From: Magicicada septendecula
Taxonomy: Eukaryota > Arthropoda > Insecta > Hemiptera > Cicadidae
Direction: 5' to 3'
Length of the DNA: 64,000 nucleotides
Assembly: GCA_034769895.1 (NCBI GenBank)
Contig: CM068373.1
Span: 440,615,080 to 440,679,079, forward strand
The notes beneath the pieces are model-generated. The model had not been told where the DNA came from, made no database searches, and saw nothing but the letters and a program-made list of their open reading frames with translations. The position numbers and the translations under genes were made by a program. This document shows positions 1-28,529 of this stretch, one piece after another. Within the stretch, counting starts at the first letter, position 1; each line of letters starts with the position of its first letter.

Positions 1-94
1 ATGCTGTGCTGTATCATACAGTTCCAATACTTGAGTTTACCTCTATGTTTGTCATTAATAATTAATCAGTTTTTGTTTATAATTCTACCATATG

Positions 95-311
95 TTATAA
101 ATATTAAATATCACTATTGTAATAACGACTCGGAACACTAAGTTTTTTATAAGTAAAATCGTAAAGATTTACCTTACAGCCTTTATTTTATTAAAATCTT
201 TACGATTTTACTTATAAAAAACTTAGTGTTCCGAGTCGTTATTACAATAGTGATATTTAGTTAAGTAACGGACACGTCATGGACAACGAAATCCAAGAAT
301 TTATAAATATT
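95..311 (-). mobile_element. Palindromic mini Penelope-like element (family A)
   Basis: A 195-bp element (106-300) lies between 11-bp direct repeats TTATAAATATT (95-105 and 301-311). Its two arms are inverted copies of the terminal repeat found in the larger family A Penelope-like elements of this window (compare 55394-55648 and 59895-61015). The right end carries the one-sided extension of about 39 nt (GGACACGTCATGGACAACG and flanks) that marks the element's 5' side in other copies. The arms stop before the hammerhead core, so this copy has neither ribozyme nor gene. It was probably mobilised in trans by a full-length relative. Confidence 0.85.
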
Positions 312-629
312 ATTAAATTTATACCTTTGATTTTTCTGAAATTATTATCTTATTCTTATGTACTGTTGTTCATTTTTACAGCAGTACACTATACATGTCT
401 CTTTTTTGTGGCAGAACTCGGTTTGCATTAGAAATCGTGTTTTCAGTAGATTTTTTTGCATTAGTACTTTTTGCAGAACTCGTTTTTTCGGTAATATTCG
501 TTTCCCAACGAGTACTCGTTTTGTGGCTAACAAAAAAGAAACATCCATTATGTACAATATGTAGAGCATAAGTTGTCATTCCTTAATACAATAACATTGT
601 TTTTTTTTATGTTTTCTATTAACCATAAA
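312..629. other. Non-genic stretch, no feature recognised
   Basis: AT-rich sequence with a short internal direct repeat (GCAGAACTCG near 412 and 474). Overlapping short reading frames occur on both strands, but none resembles a known protein. 618-629 is the left target duplication of the LINE that follows. Confidence 0.5.
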
Positions 630-1314
630 TTTATCCAAACAAGAAGATACCGGGTTCATAACAACATTGAGATAGAGGAGGACACAATTGAAGTGGTGGA
701 CAATTTCACGTATCTCGGAATGAACCTAGTAAAGACTCGATCGGAGGAGCCGGAGATCCAAAGACGGACCACCATGGCTAAGAAGGCATACTTTGCATTG
801 CTGCCATCATTTAGGTCTGGGGATGTGCACAGGGAAACAAAAATGAAAATATATACGACTGTCATCAGACCGGTGTTATGCTACGGGTGTGAGGCATGGA
901 CAGTCACACAGAAAACAACCGATATAGTAGACACCTTTGAAAAGAAAATCCTCAGACGCATTATAGGCCCAATACAAGAAAATGGTTCATGGAGACTGAG
1001 ATACAACAATGAACTGTATCAAATATATAAAGAGAAACCAGTCTCAAAATTTATAAGAATGCAAAGATTGCGTTGGGCCGGTCATGTTATGAGAATGGAG
1101 GATGGCAGGAATCCCAAAAGGGCTCTGCTGGGTACATGGGAGGGAACGAGACCTAGAGACAGACCGAGGAAGAGGTGGGAAAATGGTGTTGCAGAGGACG
1201 CGAGGGACATGGGGATAAGAAACTGGAGGAGGGCTGCAATGGATAGAATAGATTGGAGGCGGAGATTGGTGGAGGCCAGGGCCCGACTTGGGCTGTAGCG
1301 CCATAGGAGGAGGG
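630..1314 (+). mobile_element. 5'-truncated LINE with target duplication
   Basis: This is the 3' end of a non-LTR retrotransposon. Exact 12-bp target duplications ATTAACCATAAA flank it at 618-629 and 1315-1326. The open frame running to the stop at 1296-1298 encodes the end of a reverse transcriptase: TYLG near the start, then RPVLCYGCEAWT, FEKKILRRI, RLRWAGHVMRM and a Arg-rich GRPRKRW-like tail (RDRPRKRW). These blocks are typical of the region after the RT thumb in RTE-like and related clades. The catalytic YADD part is missing, so the copy is dead on arrival. The frame opens upstream at 573, but the first 19 codons lie outside the insertion. The exact LINE clade is an inference. Confidence 0.85.
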
Positions 1315-1326
1315 ATTAACCATAAA

Positions 1327-2765
1327 CATTTGTATTTTGCAGTTTACACTTGCTGTTGTAGTTTTGTTAATTTGCAAACTCAAAATCGTTAGGTTCTGTA
1401 TTTTAAGTATTACTGTGTAATAAGTATTGTATGTACACATCAACCATGTTTTCATCAACCATGGCTTTTGTTTATTTCATCAGTAAACTAAAAACCAAAA
1501 ACCATTGCCGCCTAACCTCACAAATGAAAACAACACGTATTTTCGCTTTGCGTTAAGAAATAGGACAATTTACAATTAGTACACTTCTTCTTTACAACAC
1601 ATCGTAATACTGTATATCGATACAATCGCATATTTAAAAAATCGAAAGTGTACTGCAGGAACGGATAAAGGGACAGTTCCAACAAAACACTCAGTGTCTT
1701 AGAATTAATAGCCGAAGGCCGCAGTTTCTATGCCTATACGGGGCGAACGAAGCGAGAGCACATACGGTATTGGTTCACTAAACGTGATAATTGAAAAGTT
1801 GCGTAACATTTTGTTTTGATTACAGTGCTCCAGACGGATTTCGGGTCGTTTTCACAAAAATTTTGGTAAAAGGTCTAGTTCGTTGAGATCGAAAAATTAC
1901 CCTTTTTTTCAAAACGCCTATAATTTTCAGTATTGAACAGCCTTTCAGCATGTGCATTTGACCCCACCATTGATTAAAAAACCTTCTTAAACACGTTTTT
2001 ATGTTCGGAAGGTATCAACATTCCGTTATCGGTAAGGTGACGATATACCTTTTGAATTCAATTTTTTCATGGCACAGTTTTTTGTCTAGAGGTTTTTCTA
2101 ATTTATTTTTAGTTTAATCCGTTTATAAACCTTCAATATCTTTTACATCTTTGTCGTTAATTCCGTCGTCAGCATTGTCATATTTAAGTTTATTTTATAA
2201 ATGAGTGAAATTGTGTGCCCGCTATAATGTATGCGTACAATATTTACATTAGGTATTTAGTACATGATGTCTGACTGTCGTTACCTGAGCGCTTGTGCGT
2301 GTGTTACTGAAACATCGATTCGCAAATTAAACGTCACTGTATAAACAAAAGCGTGTACAAACAAATTATCCAGCAGCCACAGGGTAAATATTTGTACACC
2401 AAAACTAATTCCATTACCGTAACGAGGACCCCGCCTGTTGTTTTTGCACGAGTATAATATACGTACACGAACTGAATTTTGAAGGCAGTCGGATTCGTTT
2501 AGCCTGCCATTACTAAATTGTCAATATCCATTTTCCTTTTAGTCAAAAATGCGTCCTCTAGCAACATCAAGTTTCTACAAAGTGTTATTGTATTCCTTGC
2601 AAACTGTTTGTTAGAAGAAATTTTAATTTTCTACCAATGTTGTATATGTTTTTTGTGTGTTTAATAACTGTAACCAATAGTGCAAACCTATTCTGGAAAG
2701 TTTAGTAGTTTTATATTTTTTTAAACTGGATAAAGTGGAATATAAATAAAGCGGTGCGTAAAAAT
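1327..2765. other. Non-genic stretch, nothing recognised
   Basis: Mostly AT-rich unique-looking sequence. No open frame of interest, no terminal repeats and no protein relic could be identified by eye. Confidence 0.4.
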
Positions 2766-2769
2766 CTCT

Positions 2770-3190
2770 TCTCTTCTATGGTGCTACAACCCAAATCGTG
2801 CCCTGGCGTACACCAATCTCCGCCTCCAATTCCTCGGATTCCCCTTGGGTCTAGTTCCATCCCAGGTACCTAGTGACACCATTTTACGGGTTGTGCCATC
2901 CCCCGTTCTGACGATGTGCTCGGCGCAGCGCAATTTGTATCTTTACAAATTCTGAGACCGGCTTCTCTTTATATATTTGATAAAATTCGTTATTCTGGCT
3001 CAGTCTCTATGAGTCAGTTTCTCGTACTGACTCTATAATGCGTTTTAGGATTCTTCTTTCAAAAATACCTATAATGTCGGACGTTTTTGTTGTACCCCAT
3101 GCTTCACAGCAGTAGCTTAGCATTGGTCTAATATATAACCTATTTATACCAGTATGCTCCCTGAACTTGCTCGCCATTTTGAACGACATA
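2770..3190 (-). mobile_element. Decayed LINE 3' end, same family as 630-1314
   Basis: Read on the minus strand, the end of this stretch aligns closely with the 3' end of the LINE at 630-1314: the GGAGGCGGAGATTGGTG block, then an ARAR-(F/L)-GL terminus and a stop. Further upstream the relic encodes YIRPMLSYCCEAW and FERRILKRII, matching RPVLCYGCEAW and FEKKILRRI of the other copy. Stops, frameshifts and a deletion in the GRPRKRW region show that it is much older. Confidence 0.8.
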
Positions 3191-3437
3191 CATTTATTAT
3201 TACATACATTTCAATACAGTGTTAGATAACTGTTCAGTTATCAGGAAAACTACGATTACCCCGATTACACATTTTTTTTGTAGTAAATATTCTAAAGCAG
3301 GCAACCATAGAATAGACACAAAAATTTCGAACAACTGCCACTGTTTTTGTAGTCAAATAATGCTCAAATGACCATAAACCATAATGCCTAAGTGACAAGT
3401 AAAAGTAATTTTGTCTTGGTTTTCAAGTTTTTGTATG

Positions 3438-3439
<2 letters not shown>

Positions 3440-3487
<48 letters not shown>
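3440..3487. repeat. (AC)n microsatellite
   Basis: About 24 uninterrupted AC units followed by a short GCGCGC run. Confidence 0.95.
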
Positions 3488-3489
<2 letters not shown>

Positions 3490-5736
3490 CGCGCGCATAT
3501 GGAAACTGATAGATACGTTATGGATAGATATGATAGTTATGGACGTATTCACAAAGATTCATAACTGATAACAATATGTCTCAATTACAACGTGTCTCAA
3601 TTGTTTGTTCGCGCTGGACGAGTCCTTTCGGCGTCTCCACCAGCCTGAAGTCCGACCCTACCACAACGATACATCATGTAACACCTACTGTGAACTTACG
3701 TTGCAGATGAGAACGGTTTTACACTGTAATGTGAATGATACATGGTAATTACGTGAATGGAGTAATAAACTCGACCCATATAAATGAAATTTTATTGTAA
3801 ACAAGCTTTTATAATTACAGTTGTGTCTACAGCGTTTTTTCTTATTTGTAAAAACTTGGGTTATTTATATTTTTTTAACATTCGCAAAATAAATGAGTTT
3901 TCTTGAAAATAATGAAGGATTCGTGGGAAACTATCAGTGGAGTACTCGATACTTATAAAAAAATATTCTTGCTCGGCAAGACGAAATTAAGCAGGAGAGA
4001 GAACATACCGATTTGATAATAGCAGCATTAAGCGGCAGATGCCAAGAAAACTATGCGTGTGCTTACTTTATTTTCTATGTGCATTTACAATACAAATCAA
4101 TTTACAGACCTTGTAGTTGTCATAAGATAATTTGCAGTATTAAATACCTAAGATTATTGTACAGATAAGATAGTAAGACATGAAACGGTTCGCGCAGATC
4201 GTAGCGTGAAGCAGGGAAGGCAGTGCGGAAAATGGGTACGAGTGACCAACCATGTGGCAAATAATCATGCAGCTGTTCTAAACACAAACGGTTTCTCGGA
4301 AAACAACGCGTCAAAAACTACGCTTGCGCAATAAGGTCCTTTTCACACTACACATCTAACCCCATTTCATGTGTAATTATTTTAGCTCTAACAGTTTATC
4401 AAATTAAAGTCTCAGATAATCTGCACAGTTGACTGTTAGTCATTCAGTCTGTCTTAGAAGGTGGCCAATCAATATTTCTACATTTAAGATCTTGTATGTA
4501 TATTTAAGGTATGTATATTGGGAGAAGTGCAGTGTCTGGTAAGGAGAAGAATGATGACTACACACCAGACCAGTTAAATATTGAAGCAATGGAAGTATGC
4601 ATTAGTCCTTCCATGTCCTGATAACATTTGGGTCAGTTTATAATTTACTGTGATTTTTTATTTAAATGTCTGAGGTCAAATAGTAAAAAAAGATAACTTA
4701 CAAAAGAATTTCTCCGTACAACAGTAGACAGAAGAAAATGTACTATCTATCCAACCTTATTACTATTTGACGTTTCTATGCATTTATGATTTACTCTACA
4801 AGAAGGAGATCCAGATTTAATTTGGTGGAGCTCTGTAGGATGGATAAATATTTAAACCTTTATCTGTTTCTTTTGTCAATGTGTCAGTTTTGTTGTTAGT
4901 TATTTTACCAATGTACTGATATTGTTCCAAATCAAGTATAGCCTTTCTTATTCTTCCCATTAAGGGTATATGATTAGGGTCAACATCATAGAAAGCTGAC
5001 TGTTCCTTCTGATAATTACTGTATTTGAGAAAACGTTTTCAGTATTCACCTCCATTGTAGCCTTACCTTCTTTATAACCAAGTAGCTAATGAAGAGGTTG
5101 TAATCGTTACATTCCTCTGCAAGTCTGCATTCCTTGTGGTCACTTTTTACCCATTCAGGTAAATAACAGATTCAGAGCCTACTCTGTTATTCATTCCACT
5201 ACCATCAGTATAAACTAACAGAACACTCTTAAATTTATAGGGCTTCCTTACCTTCTAATATCTGGAATTGTGGTATGAATGCAGGATGTATCCTGCAGGA
5301 CAGTTATTGGTGTCTCCTGTTACCTTCTTCATAGCGTTAATAAGCCTATGTTTTGTAAACATTTCTTAACTATGAGCAGTTCAATCAGTAACATATATGC
5401 TACAGTATTACATGGCAAGCTTCGTGTGAGGTGGTACAAAGTACTTAAAAAAAAAACCTACAACCATCTTTATCCTACAAAGTTTATTTATATTATACTT
5501 GCTGGTAACCCAATATACCAAGCAAATAATGTCTAGGTAATTAAAGATATTATGGCGTTTATTACTTGTAGTGCTTCTGAACCAATTCCCCAATAAACCT
5601 TAGGAGAGCTTGAAATGTAGTTCTGTCTATAATCTTTTATCAGTAACACAAATTCCACAAAATTATTCCATGAGAAATGTGAATCAAGGGTAACCCTTAA
5701 GTTATCTTAATTCCTTTTTAAACTTTGTAGAGGCTT
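3488..5736. other. Non-genic stretch, nothing recognised
   Basis: AT-rich sequence without a convincing coding region on either strand. A slightly GC-richer patch near 4180-4340 contains a 64-codon frame on the minus strand that resembles nothing I know. Confidence 0.4.
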
Positions 5737-5744
5737 TGTGTGTG

Positions 5745-8700
5745 CATTAGGCCCCCCACATCAATCTGTGGGCCCCGTTGCCAGCTGTTATGATGGGCCC
5801 CTCCCCCACCTCACATAATAAAAAATAATCTTTGCGAGAATCCTTGTCCCTTTTCCACTGTTTATGTTTGAACAGAGACATTTTGAATGTTGAAGCATTT
5901 TCCACAGTTTAATCCTAAAATATACTCCATATAGGTTTATAAGAGTGACATATACGATATACCACATAATAAGCTAGACATTTAGGTAAAAAAGTATTGA
6001 ATAAACAAAAATAAACATTTGGTTAATAAACATAGTAACTAGTAACATACAGTTTTAATATCCGGAAAATCAAAATGTAATTTCTACAATTGAAATTAAA
6101 AAAAAAAGCAACTAATTAAAAAAGAATTCAAACTTTAATAATACTTAATAGAAAACGTATAAGTGTCCATTTTGAAAAACAAACATGAATCAATTATTTT
6201 AAATTTTTCTTGCTTTCATCATGGAGAATGTATCAATTATATCTCTGAAGTCATGCTTGAAGCAAGACGGTGTTCAATGGCCAATACAACCAGCGAGTTA
6301 AGTCGTTCTTGGCTCATTGATGAGCATTGTCATGTTTTCAATACGTTTCCAAGCTTACTGAATGCTCTTTCTGCTGATGCAACTGTTACTGGAATCGTAC
6401 AAAAAATTCTGAGGCCAATACAAACATTCATAAAAACTGGTTCCAATTGTTTTTCATAGATTGAGTTAAGTAATTGTAACGGGTTATTTTGAGAATTTGG
6501 CAGAACCTGAAACACTGTGTTTGAAATATGTTTTAGATGTAAAATCTCATCACAAAAGTTCACTGATAAATCGTTTTTGTTAAGTGCTGACTAGTTTTGT
6601 AGCCTTACATTTCAAATCACTTTCTTCCAACGAGTTGAATTTAAGAATTGGACTGAAAAGTTCAGTTAGTGAATTGGTTGCTTCAAATCTTGTTTTGAGG
6701 TCATATAAAATAAAATCCAAAGCTCTGTAAGCTGTTAGTTTTAAAATTTTCTACTTCAGTATTAACTAGGGTTTCTGATGAAGGAGAAGGACGACTTCTT
6801 TTATTCGGATTCGGAAACGAAGATGGTACTTTTATTGTTTGCGCTACTAAGCGTGACTCATTGGTGATTTCTGTCCACGAGTCTCTGAGTCGCTGCATGT
6901 CCTCATGTAAGTCATTTATAAGTTTGACCTGGATGTCCAGACAAATCTCTTGAGACTGAATTATTACACTTCTTTTATTAATGCAGCCCAACACCTTAAA
7001 CCAAAAGACTGTCATACAGAGGCCTTGAAAAGAAGAAAAATATTTTTATAGACCTATAACTTTGTTATACGCTTTTGGTTCGAGGCTTGACTTCAACTCG
7101 CTTAATACTCGCTCCAAGGCTTTTAATACTCCTGGATAGTGCTTTGCGACTGGAACCGCGGCCTCAGATTGCTCATACCATCTTGTTTGTGATTGCTTTT
7201 TTAGGGAAAGTGGCACTTCAGTTGTCAAAATGTTCCATCTTGCTGGGCTATGTGAAAAAAAGGAGTACATTGTTTCCAAATTTCAAAAGAAATTCATAAC
7301 CTCTGGGCACATTTTAGCTGTATTAACTCCTATTCTGTTTAAGGAGTGAGCTCCACATGGAGAATAAAATGCTACATAATTTTTTTCTAATAGTCTTGTT
7401 TTTACGTCTTTGACTTTTCCACACATATTTGACCTTCCGTCGTACCCTTGAGCCATACAGTCCTCAAGAAGGATATTATTTTCTTCTAAAACAGTTACAG
7501 TCTCATTAGTAATATCTTCTCCAGTTTTTTTGTTTAAGTTTAGAAACTTAACAAATCTTTCTTTTATTTCGTATTGCCTTGTGTCTTTATTTTGAGTGAC
7601 ATATCTCAAAATAAATACGTTCTGTTCTTGATGCAACACATCAGGAGTTGCATCAACTATCAACCCATAGTAAATCGCTTCTTGTCTTTCTTCAGGTATA
7701 ACTTTGAACACTTTTTCACCGCAAAGTGAAATGAACTCATTCTGACTCATCCAAGATAAGTAGTGAGCTTGACCTTTCATGTTTTTTCCATGTAATTGAA
7801 GAGTTTTTACCTTAGCCAAGTGCCATTATTTACATCACCAATCGATATATTATTCCCTTGGAAAGGCAACCCCCTTGATGCTAAAAACAGCGCTACGTCC
7901 AAAATTCTTTGTAATATTGCCTTCCATTTTTCTGCTTCATTTAAAATTTGTTTTTGAAGACCACTATCAATACCTTTGCAATTAATTGATTGTTGGTGGG
8001 ATTTCCATTGACAATAGCACTTTCGATGTTCACCGCTGTTTTCATGTTCGGGAAGTTTGTTATACAACATTTTCCACGCGAATTGAGCTAGAGAAAACAG
8101 AGTACATGCAAGGCAATGAAGTGTCTGTTTTGAAGAGCTCCAGATTAACCAATCTCTGGGGTACTGCTCTCGATTGTTTGCAGATTTAGAATTGAGAAGA
8201 TAGTTAGGGAACAGTTTTCCTGTTTTGTCCCTCGGGAATGTCTTAGCCTGCTTAAATAATTCCTCAACTTTGATATTATTCTGAGAGACAATATTCTGCC
8301 AGTTAATGTCATTGATTATTTCTGGCCATGTACCTGGATCGGTAAAATCTAAGACTTTGTTATCATTGTTACAAATCTCACCAGTCCCGTTGTCACTTTG
8401 ACAATTATTATTCTTATTTACAGAGTCTAAAATTTTTCCTACCTGGAGCATAGGGGAAGTCTTGCCTGTATCGTTGTTAGTTTCGGTCGGTTCACTTGAC
8501 ACAATCAACGTATCAGAATCATTTGTCTTACAGGGAGGTAAACTTTCACTTTCAATATTTCCATCTTCAACAGAGAAAGGATGGTTATCACTGTTGTCAG
8601 TCTTTTTAAAAAACTTTGTAATACTCTTCCGTCCTACAGCACCTGTTGCTTCTTTCATTGCTTTCAACTTTCGTTTTTGAGCTCCAGATTTATGCTTGAA

Positions 8701-9274
8701 ATTACTCGTAGTAGAAGTAGTAGACATAACTAAACTCACTATAAGACACAATAATAATAATAAACTTTCACACTTAGGACTTCAAAATAATACAATTAAT
8801 AACTGAAATCGAACAAAACTAGTAGCCCACTGCTTAACGCAAAAACAATCTCGCACAAACTGACAAACAAAGCTTCCGATTCCGACATCCGATTTGGGCA
8901 TGCGCACTGTTGCATTGACCTTGAGCCATGTCTACACTCTACACCAGGGTTGGGTGGAGAATGATGCCACGCGTCATACTCGATGACTGTTAGCAGCTAG
9001 TGGCGCCTGGTGACGGTTTCTGGCGTTGAAATTGCAGAGTCGATAATTTCAAACGCCGCCGTGGTACTACAACTACCTACTACCTACTTAGTTGTTTTAG
9101 TTAAGGGATTTTTACATTTTAATTTGACATGTGGAAAAGTTATTTTCAACATCGTCGCCAGTATTACGAATTTTGTTTTTTTAATCACATTTTTTTTGCT
9201 CCTTTGCGCCCCCCCTGACCCACGGGCCCCGTTTCCATGGCAACGGCAGCACCGCCTATGTGGGGGACCTGGTG
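5745..9274 (-). mobile_element. hAT DNA transposon (ZMYM-type transposase)
   Basis: A 3.5 kb element on the minus strand. The ends are imperfect terminal inverted repeats: CATTAGGCCCCCCACAT at 5745-5761 against CACCAGGTCCCCCACAT read from the right end at 9274 (14 of 17 match). GC-rich GGGCCCC blocks lie just inside both ends. The 8-bp flanks (TGTGTGTG and TGCATGCA) do not match, so any target duplication has decayed. The interior is a broken transposase gene. The right end lies 93 bp before an exon of the uridine phosphorylase gene. Confidence 0.75.
6190..8727 (-). pseudogene. hAT transposase, frameshifted (TTF/ZMYM1-like)
   Basis: Transposase remnant of the hAT element at 5745-9274, spread over at least five reading-frame pieces on the minus strand. 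I take the second Met (8727) as start because it begins the SAQKRK-like basic N-terminus (KSGAQKRKLKA). The pieces in order are: a zinc-finger-like region with PRDWLIWS and CLACTLF (8220-8100); a GLPFQGNN block; the catalytic region with GLIVDATPD (first acidic residue) and AQGYDGRSNMCG (second acidic residue); SQTRWYEQSEA; and the C-terminal dimerisation domain with VASAERAFSKLGN, whose Glu is the third catalytic residue. SQERLNSLAGLAIEH follows in another frame down to about 6190. The catalytic residues survive, but several frameshifts make it inactive. Confidence 0.85.
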
Positions 9275-9367
9275 TGCATGCATACACAACTAAATTGGTT
9301 TACCTGCAACTGACTTCTCTGATGACGAATGAGCCTTGTATATGTAGTTTTGTGGCTTTTGTTTCAG

Positions 9368-24427
<15,060 letters not shown>

Positions 24428-24786
24428 ACACCACACCGCTTTCTCATTGTTATTGATATTGTTGTGATATTTATTTTCTTCACTTAATTTATTCCATTTT
24501 TTATACATATATCACGTTGTTATACAAGTATAGCAGCATGTGAAAGGAAGTAATAATGATGATAATATAAATATGTACGTTTGGTCTGAAAAAGTATTAT
24601 AATGTTATGTTTCTGTAGACATTTGCGAACGGTGTCTGATGAGAAAACTGAGAATGGATTAAATAACACAAAGATCTTTTTATTGGCTACTGCTTGTCTG
24701 TTTCTTTTTTTACTTCCTTTTATAGGCACTTAACCTAATGTTAAGAGGGAAAGTAACTGGATAAACAATAATAGGTATCCAGTCAA

Positions 24787-24796
24787 AATAAATAAA
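24787..24796 (+). promoter_or_regulatory. Candidate polyadenylation signals of UPP
   Basis: Two overlapping AATAAA hexamers lie 360 bp past the UPP stop codon. A further AATAAA stands at 25657-25662. Which one is used cannot be told from the sequence. Confidence 0.4.
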
Positions 24797-25699
24797 CTAC
24801 CCATCACGTAGGGATCAATACAGTAAGTGCCACTTGTTTGAATCATCAAAATAATTGAAACCAAATTCTCAGATACCAGATGACAGTACTACTGCCTCCT
24901 AACCATTAAATGTTCATGATCAAATTTTTTAACAGTTGTAAATGATTTTTTTTAGCTCCACCCATGTATTAGTTATATTGCTGACTTGCCCCCATATGTC
25001 GCTTAAACAAAGGCTTATATGATAGCAGAATGACAACATGATTGGTTGGTGTCTTCATTGAAGGTGATAAGTTGAAATTGAAATCTAATTGCGTCAACGT
25101 GTGAACTGAATGTGAAGATGTCATTTTAGTAACAAATCAGTGTGATAGACACAGAGATGTAGTGCCATAGTTTAAGAGCACATTATTATATCAAAGTGTT
25201 CTGAATGTAAGTTATATGATAGGTCATGTTAGTTATATGATAATATGATTGTCTCTGCATTGTTGAATCAGCCACCAAATTGAAATCTCAATCTGATTCT
25301 AACAAGTAGCACTTATTCTATTGTTAATTTATATATCTATTGAAAAAAGTATATTGTAAAAGAGAAAGTTTTGTTTCTTCGTTGCCTTAATCAGTAAATT
25401 TTATATTTTAGTATCCGATCCATGTGAAGTTTATGCATATTTGTAAGAGACTCTAAAATTTAAAAATTTTAGCATTTTAAAATTGAAATGTTTCGTTTTT
25501 TGAAGTAATTTCATTGTCTCAACATTTCACTTTGTAGTTATTTGTAACAAGTACACTTAATTAAAATATATTTAATGTACATGTCTTTAATTCACTGTGT
25601 AATTATCTATTTCACATGCTGTAAACATTCAGTACATAGTGTACTGGCAGTTCCCAAATAAAAGTATTTTGAACAAAAAAATCTATATACATAAATATT

Positions 25700-28529
25700 T
25701 TTTAGTCGTAGTATTATTCTTAATTATTTTCTTGTATTAGTATGTATATGTCTAACTTGACATTGTGGAAAATAGAAATTCTGTTAACATTAGCGTGCAT
25801 TCAGAAAGCCTAAGTACAGTTTTACAGATTACTGAAAATCAGTCAGAATAGTAATCGGGTTAGCCGCCAAGTTGATAATCTGCAATCGTAAATAAATAAA
25901 ATGAAGAGGTTGTGAAGACCAGATAGAAACACAAATCAGAAACACCACTGGCAGATTTGAGTTTTGGTTTGGGGTGTTTGGTGTTTGGTGGATAATGTGG
26001 GAAGCGAAATAATATGGTTATTTGGGTGGTGTCTTCCCCATTAGAATTGTTTTCAAGAGTGGAGTTAAGTAAGGGCTACAGACAGTTAAGCTCCAAAAAT
26101 ATTGGCAGTTCAACATTGATAACTGAATTACTTTTATATTAACAGTTGGTTAAAACTTTTGAGATGTCTGTAATGATGCCTATGTGATCTTCATTTTAAG
26201 GCTTATATTTTATTATTTGAAGTAATCGTGGGCTTGGAACATGAATAGACCTATAGCAAAATTATGTTTGGCGTCTTACTGTAACAATAAGTGCTTTCTG
26301 GGATATGTAATGGTAACATTCATGAGCGGTTGCATTAAAGTAATATCAAAGTGGAAATAATTTTTTAAAATAAAACTACAAAAAAGTCATATAAGACATA
26401 GACCAACCAATGTCTTTACCAACCAACCAAGACCAAGACCAAGAGATGTCTTTAGTTTGATTCTGAGAAAATATATTTTAGAATTAAAGCAATACCATAC
26501 GATAAGACTCCAACCCTGGCTTCTTCTCTATTGTTGTTTCCCAGTTACATGGAATCATGAGCATGTGTGAGTTAGTAAAATTTACATTTTCTCCTCTACG
26601 TATTTTTCAAAAGTAGCTAGACAGATCCACTGTTGTATACTGCTTCTGTGAGATAAAAGACAATTCTTATTTCAAAATACCTTAAACTTGAGCAGGCAAC
26701 AGATGGTTTTGAATGTTTTTTGTTATTCTTGACTTAATTAGTTTTGTATACTAATTGACAGAATAATAATTGTTCCCGAAAGAAAATTTCTTTCATCATG
26801 TGCTACATATTGGAAATATGTAAAATATTTTTGACAACGCAAAGATTAGTTTAAATATAAACAGTTCCTGTTAATTTTGTAATTTATATGTGATTCTTCT
26901 TTGTAATTAAAAAGATTACTTTTATTTTTGTGTAGTACTTACATTATTAAGTGTCTCAACTGTATTTGAGGAGTAGGGCAGTTTTATGCACAACCAGAAA
27001 TATTTGCTTATTAGCTGTTGTGCGTGATAGCAACAGAGATGTTTAGTATAGACAACTTATTAAATAATAGCGTATGTATGTATGTATATTAGTTAAGCCA
27101 TACTGACAGTATAGTGATCTTTCATATTGTTAACTTTTTGAAAGTAATTTAGTGTTCATTTAAGTGTTTAAGTATTTGTAATTAATTTTTTTTTTTAATA
27201 TAAATTAGGATTCATTCTGAGATTCTGTAGATCTATAAATACAGTTTCTCTTTAGGTTACTCTTACATGAATAAACAAATATTTTTTCTGTAATCTATTT
27301 TAATTTTCCAGATTTCCTTTTAATTCAATAAACAGTTTTCAACACTGTTTTTTTTAAATATAAAATTACTAAGTACGTATAAAAATTGTTTTGTTTTGTT
27401 TCACCATTTAGTTCATTGCTGATCGTATGGTTAATTTGGTGATGAATAATTCTGATGTTAGTAAACCTATTTTTGTGTTTATAAATTAAGTCCTGACAGT
27501 ATTTGTTTTGTGTATGTATAGTTCCTCAAATTGGGTATGTATATTAAGGTAACTTACCTCTGTCATATTCTGAAAGACACTGTGTTGTTTCTACTGTTTT
27601 ATTCAAATAAAAGTTAGATTATGTGTTTGTAATTAATATGATTTAAATAAATTGAATATATTTTCATCCCGCCTCCTCTGTACGAATTCCAAGTTAAAAC
27701 TTGAATTTGTGCATTAATTGATACTGTTTATGTCTGTATGGTTCTTCAAATCTTGGTAACCTTTGGGGGAATATCTTAGAGCAGTACTTTAATTAGAACA
27801 AGAATGATGTTAATGCACATTTTATTTTTCCTAACAGAAAATGTTTTAACATATTTTACAGTTGGCCAGCCTAAGAACTTCTAATTTCAGGCTAGTTGTT
27901 TTAAAACTTCCAGACTGATTGGCTGTGGTCTGTTGTCATTAAAAACGCCTTGTTGCATACGTTTCACCAGCACACCATCTTCAGAGTGAGGACTACATTG
28001 TATTATGTTCCAAATAGTGTTATTTGTCAATCAAGACATGTTAACAATAGCCTGCAGCCAGTCTCCCCAAAGTTTTTAATAATGACTATGATGACACAGG
28101 TTGTGAAAGCCTTTGCATCTTAATAGAAGTGGTGTTTGATATCATAGTTAAGAAAAACACTCTCATTACGTGAATTGTAAAAGTAAAAGTAACTTGTAAC
28201 TAATTTTTAGTTTAAACACTGTAACCATAGCTTAAACAAATAAACATTACAGTAACACACACACCTGATAAATAGGATGTGCACTAATTGCTGTAAAGCC
28301 TCTCACCAGTTGACTTCATATCCTTATTGATCTGTTTTTTTAAATTCACCATAAGGTAAACAAAGACATATTAATTGGAAAATCACCAGTATGTTTACTA
28401 ACTGAAAAACATGTTTGAATGTACACTGAAACATCCTGTATATATTAAGCCATTTCTGTCATATTGTTGCATAATGCAATAACAGTGTTCATTCAGTGTA
28501 CTAATAGTATTCAAATACAATTACTCTAC
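25700..28529. other. Non-genic AT-rich stretch
   Basis: No coding signal. A weak, decayed hammerhead-like segment lies near 27895-27990 on the minus strand, with CUGAAGA and GAAACGUA present but stems lost. Confidence 0.4.

Noticed and set aside
573..629. N-terminal 19 codons of the LINE frame as part of a protein
   Set aside because: They lie upstream of the insertion, partly inside the target duplication, so the ATG at 573 is chance.
6163..6459. 98-codon frame on the + strand
   Set aside because: It is the shadow of the C-terminal dimerisation domain of the hAT transposase on the minus strand.
27895..27990. Possible hammerhead on the minus strand
   Set aside because: CUGAAGA and GAAACGUA are present, but neither stem I nor stem II pairs, so it is at most a decayed relic.
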